Origin: JAJPJG01 sp034667645
Lineage (GTDB): Bacteria > Verrucomicrobiota > Verrucomicrobiia > Chthoniobacterales > Chthoniobacteraceae
Assembly: GCA_034667645.1 (NCBI GenBank)
Contig: JAXDQV010000157.1
Span: 1-36,263, forward strand
Reading direction: 5' to 3'
DNA length: 36,263 nucleotides
A model generated the notes under the pieces. The model was not told the origin of the DNA. It worked only from the letters and a program-made list of their open reading frames with translations, and searched no databases. Of this stretch, positions 35,221-36,263 are shown one piece after another. Position 1 is the stretch's first letter, and every line of letters begins with the position of its first letter. The translations under genes were made by a program, and so were the position numbers.

Positions 35221-35291
35221 TGCGCTCAAGGCTCTCTGCGACCGCTCTTAAGCTCCAAGTTCTACTCGTAATCTCCCATAGGGGTTAGGCG
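35221..35291 (-). repeat. attC-like element A behind the 35285-35689 gene
   Basis: Read leftward, this 71-base stretch begins with CGCCTAACCC, in which the TAA is the stop codon of the preceding gene. It ends with the 20-base sequence whose plus-strand form is TGCGCTCAAGGCTCTCTGCG (35221-35240). Both ends recur in element B. GCCTAAC matches the RYYYAAC inverse core site of integron attC sites. The opposite end offers CTTGAGC, which fits GTTRRRY except for its first base. Internal pairing is weak in this copy. Confidence 0.45.
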
Positions 35292-35689
35292 TCATTGTAT
35301 TCATATTGTGGTGAACGAAACTCACTCTTAATGCGTGCGATAATCTCATCGCGCCGCTCTCTGGCCCAGTCTGGAATCTTCAGTGAACCAAAATAGATGA
35401 CGTGATGTGCTTTGCCGACAAGCATCTCTCCGTCTATCTCGATCCGATGCCATGCGCCATCTCTGAACTCCTCGTAATACATGGAGTCTCGGCCAACATG
35501 CCCAACTCTCCAACCCCTCTGACCGTCTCGCTTCTTATGAAGCTGTTCTCTAATCAGAACTATGATGATCCAAATCGCAACAGCGCCGAAAACATAAATG
35601 GGATGACGCTTGGCCGTCTCCCAAAACAAGAAACAAGCAATGCCCAAAACCACCAACGGAAGAATGAGATAACGGAGGATTGGCAACAT
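35285..35689 (-). CDS. Small membrane protein of unknown function
   Basis: The 134-residue product has two membrane segments (about residues 4-24, PILRYLILPLVVLGIACFLF, and 30-48, IYVFGAVAIWIIIVLI). A charged soluble domain of about 85 residues follows, with strand-like blocks such as SMYYEEFRDGAWHRIEIDGE and a basic helix (WARERRDEIIARIKSEF). I recognise no family. AAGG seven bases before ATG 35689 is a reasonable ribosome-binding site. Base composition is clearly lower in GC than gyrB and the other core genes to the left, suggesting foreign origin. Its TAA stop is embedded in the GCCTAAC end of repeat element A, a feature typical of integron cassette genes. Long open frames on the opposite strand are taken as shadows. 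Confidence 0.7.
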   Translation of the reverse strand: MLPILRYLILPLVVLGIACFLFWETAKRHPIYVFGAVAIWIIIVLIREQLHKKRDGQRGWRVGHVGRDSMYYEEFRDGAWHRIEIDGEMLVGKAHHVIYFGSLKIPDWARERRDEIIARIKSEFRSPQYEYNDA

Positions 35690-35851
35690 ACAGACGCCTT
35701 ACAAGATGTAGACGAAAGTTCGTAATGGAAGGCGAAGAAAGTTTCGCCTGTTTCTGCTCGTCGGGACATGTGGGTCGTTGCCTACCATTTTAGAGGCATC
35801 CCTTTCGAGGCTCTCAACAAATATCGGCGGCGAGGGGGAAAGCGCGGGGGG
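35690..35851. other. Intergenic leader without a gene, containing a hairpin
   Basis: No supportable gene lies here. A hairpin with stem GGCGAA (35731-35736) and TTCGCC (35743-35748) sits about 45 bases upstream of the leftward gene starting at 35689. A second small repeat, CGAA/TTCG, adjoins it (35713-35722). No T tract follows on either strand, so these are not obvious terminators. They may be leader structures, or nothing. Confidence 0.35.
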
Positions 35852-35944
35852 TGCGCTCAAGGCTCTCTGCGCCCGCCCTCTGCCTGGAACGAATAACCAT
35901 CAAATTCCACTGGCTCACTTGACACTGTTCATCCGGGTTAGGCG
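35852..35944 (-). repeat. attC-like element B behind the 35947-36246 gene
   Basis: This 93-base element starts (leftward) with CGCCTAACCC at 35944-35935 and ends with an exact copy of the 20-base sequence TGCGCTCAAGGCTCTCTGCG (plus strand, 35852-35871). It folds imperfectly. GCCTGGAA (35882-35889) pairs with TTCCA and GGC (35905-35914) around two unpaired bases (35910-35911), and TCAAG (35857-35861) pairs with CTTGA (35918-35922). A bulged stem of this sort and a length of 60-140 bases are usual for attC sites. The outermost cores, however, are not complementary. Confidence 0.45.
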
Positions 35945-35946
35945 GC

Positions 35947-36246
35947 TTATGGTTCATGTGTCCAGCCGTCCTCGAATTGATTGTTCTTGCAGACGATCGT
36001 AGTCGAAAGAACCGTTGTCGTGTGGAGAGAGTAACGCCACCAATGATGAGTGTGACTGGATGGAATATTCGCTGCTAAGTGAACCTCCTCGGAATGCCAG
36101 AGCGGAACGCCAAGAACCGATCGCGTGAAAACAAACCGAAAGCTCCGGCATCCGGCGCACGAAAGATGATCGAGTGTGCTCTGATAGGTTGCAACGCATG
36201 CGAGAATCGCGCCGACTGGCAGCGTGACTTTCATTGCGGAGTTCAT
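35947..36246 (-). CDS. Small Cys/His-containing protein of unknown function
   Basis: The 99-residue frame starts at ATG 36246 (or ATG 36234) and may continue beyond the window, since no stop precedes it. A short hydrophobic N-terminus (VTLPVGAILACVATY) could be a membrane anchor or signal. It is followed by LSCAGCRSFRFVF with a CxxCR motif, then a Gly-containing strand region, and HTHHWWRYS. The spaced Cys pair and His-rich segment could bind a metal, but I cannot name a family with confidence. Its TAA stop lies three bases before the shared CGCCTAACCC sequence, where a second in-frame TAA occurs. Base composition is lower in GC than the core genes. With its neighbour it forms a run of two same-strand small genes, each followed by a similar repeat. 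Confidence 0.6.
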   Translation of the reverse strand: MNSAMKVTLPVGAILACVATYQSTLDHLSCAGCRSFRFVFTRSVLGVPLWHSEEVHLAANIPSSHTHHWWRYSLHTTTVLSTTIVCKNNQFEDGWTHEP

Positions 36247-36263
36247 TGGAGGAAGTTTGGAGA

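Noticed and set aside
35778..36002. 74-residue plus-strand frame
   Set aside because: It runs across repeat element B and into the opposite gene, with no domain or ribosome-binding site.
35221..36263. Calling this region a proven integron
   Set aside because: No integrase is present, the GTTRRRY core is imperfect, and only two elements are visible.

Overview
The window looks like a core chromosomal segment of a GC-rich (about 60 % by eye) diderm bacterium. The gene set (TamA/TamB, SurA, a lipoprotein, System II cytochrome c assembly with separate ResB and CcsA, pyruvate phosphate dikinase, a bacterial PUR-domain protein) best fits the PVC group, most likely Verrucomicrobiota. That placement is inference from gene content; there is no rRNA or other decisive marker here. 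I saw no tRNA, rRNA, CRISPR array, insertion sequence or phage gene.

Left part (1-9440): a truncated YihY/BrkB membrane protein diverges from an overlapping tamB-tamA pair that would build an envelope-spanning export or lipid-transfer machine. These converge on a leftward rhodanese-sufE pair for sulfur transfer, which diverges from a secreted phosphodiesterase ending in a clear terminator. Middle part (9558-22829), all rightward: purA, uppS, an NtrC-type sigma-54 activator whose receiver has lost its phosphoacceptor Asp, a class IV PLP enzyme overlapping mfd, surA followed by pdxA (the order also known from enterobacteria), then resB and ccsA.

Next (22834-25124): a zinc-ribbon/coiled-coil protein of unknown role diverges from ridA, which overlaps pyrE. 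Leftward genes then fill 25133-34888: an orphan ribulokinase, pyruvate phosphate dikinase with a PUR-domain gene upstream, an ABC transporter ATPase without its permeases, a YacP/NYN protein and gyrB. Between araB and ppdK lies a 700-base stretch without an intact gene. It holds a decayed AraC-family regulator on the opposite strand, still followed by a strong terminator.

Right end (35030-36263): beyond a small lipoprotein gene the base composition falls and two small leftward genes of unknown function appear. Each is followed by a short element with a shared GCCTAAC end and a shared 20-base end. These resemble integron attC sites on one side only. This accessory edge and the AraC pseudogene are the least ordinary parts of the window.
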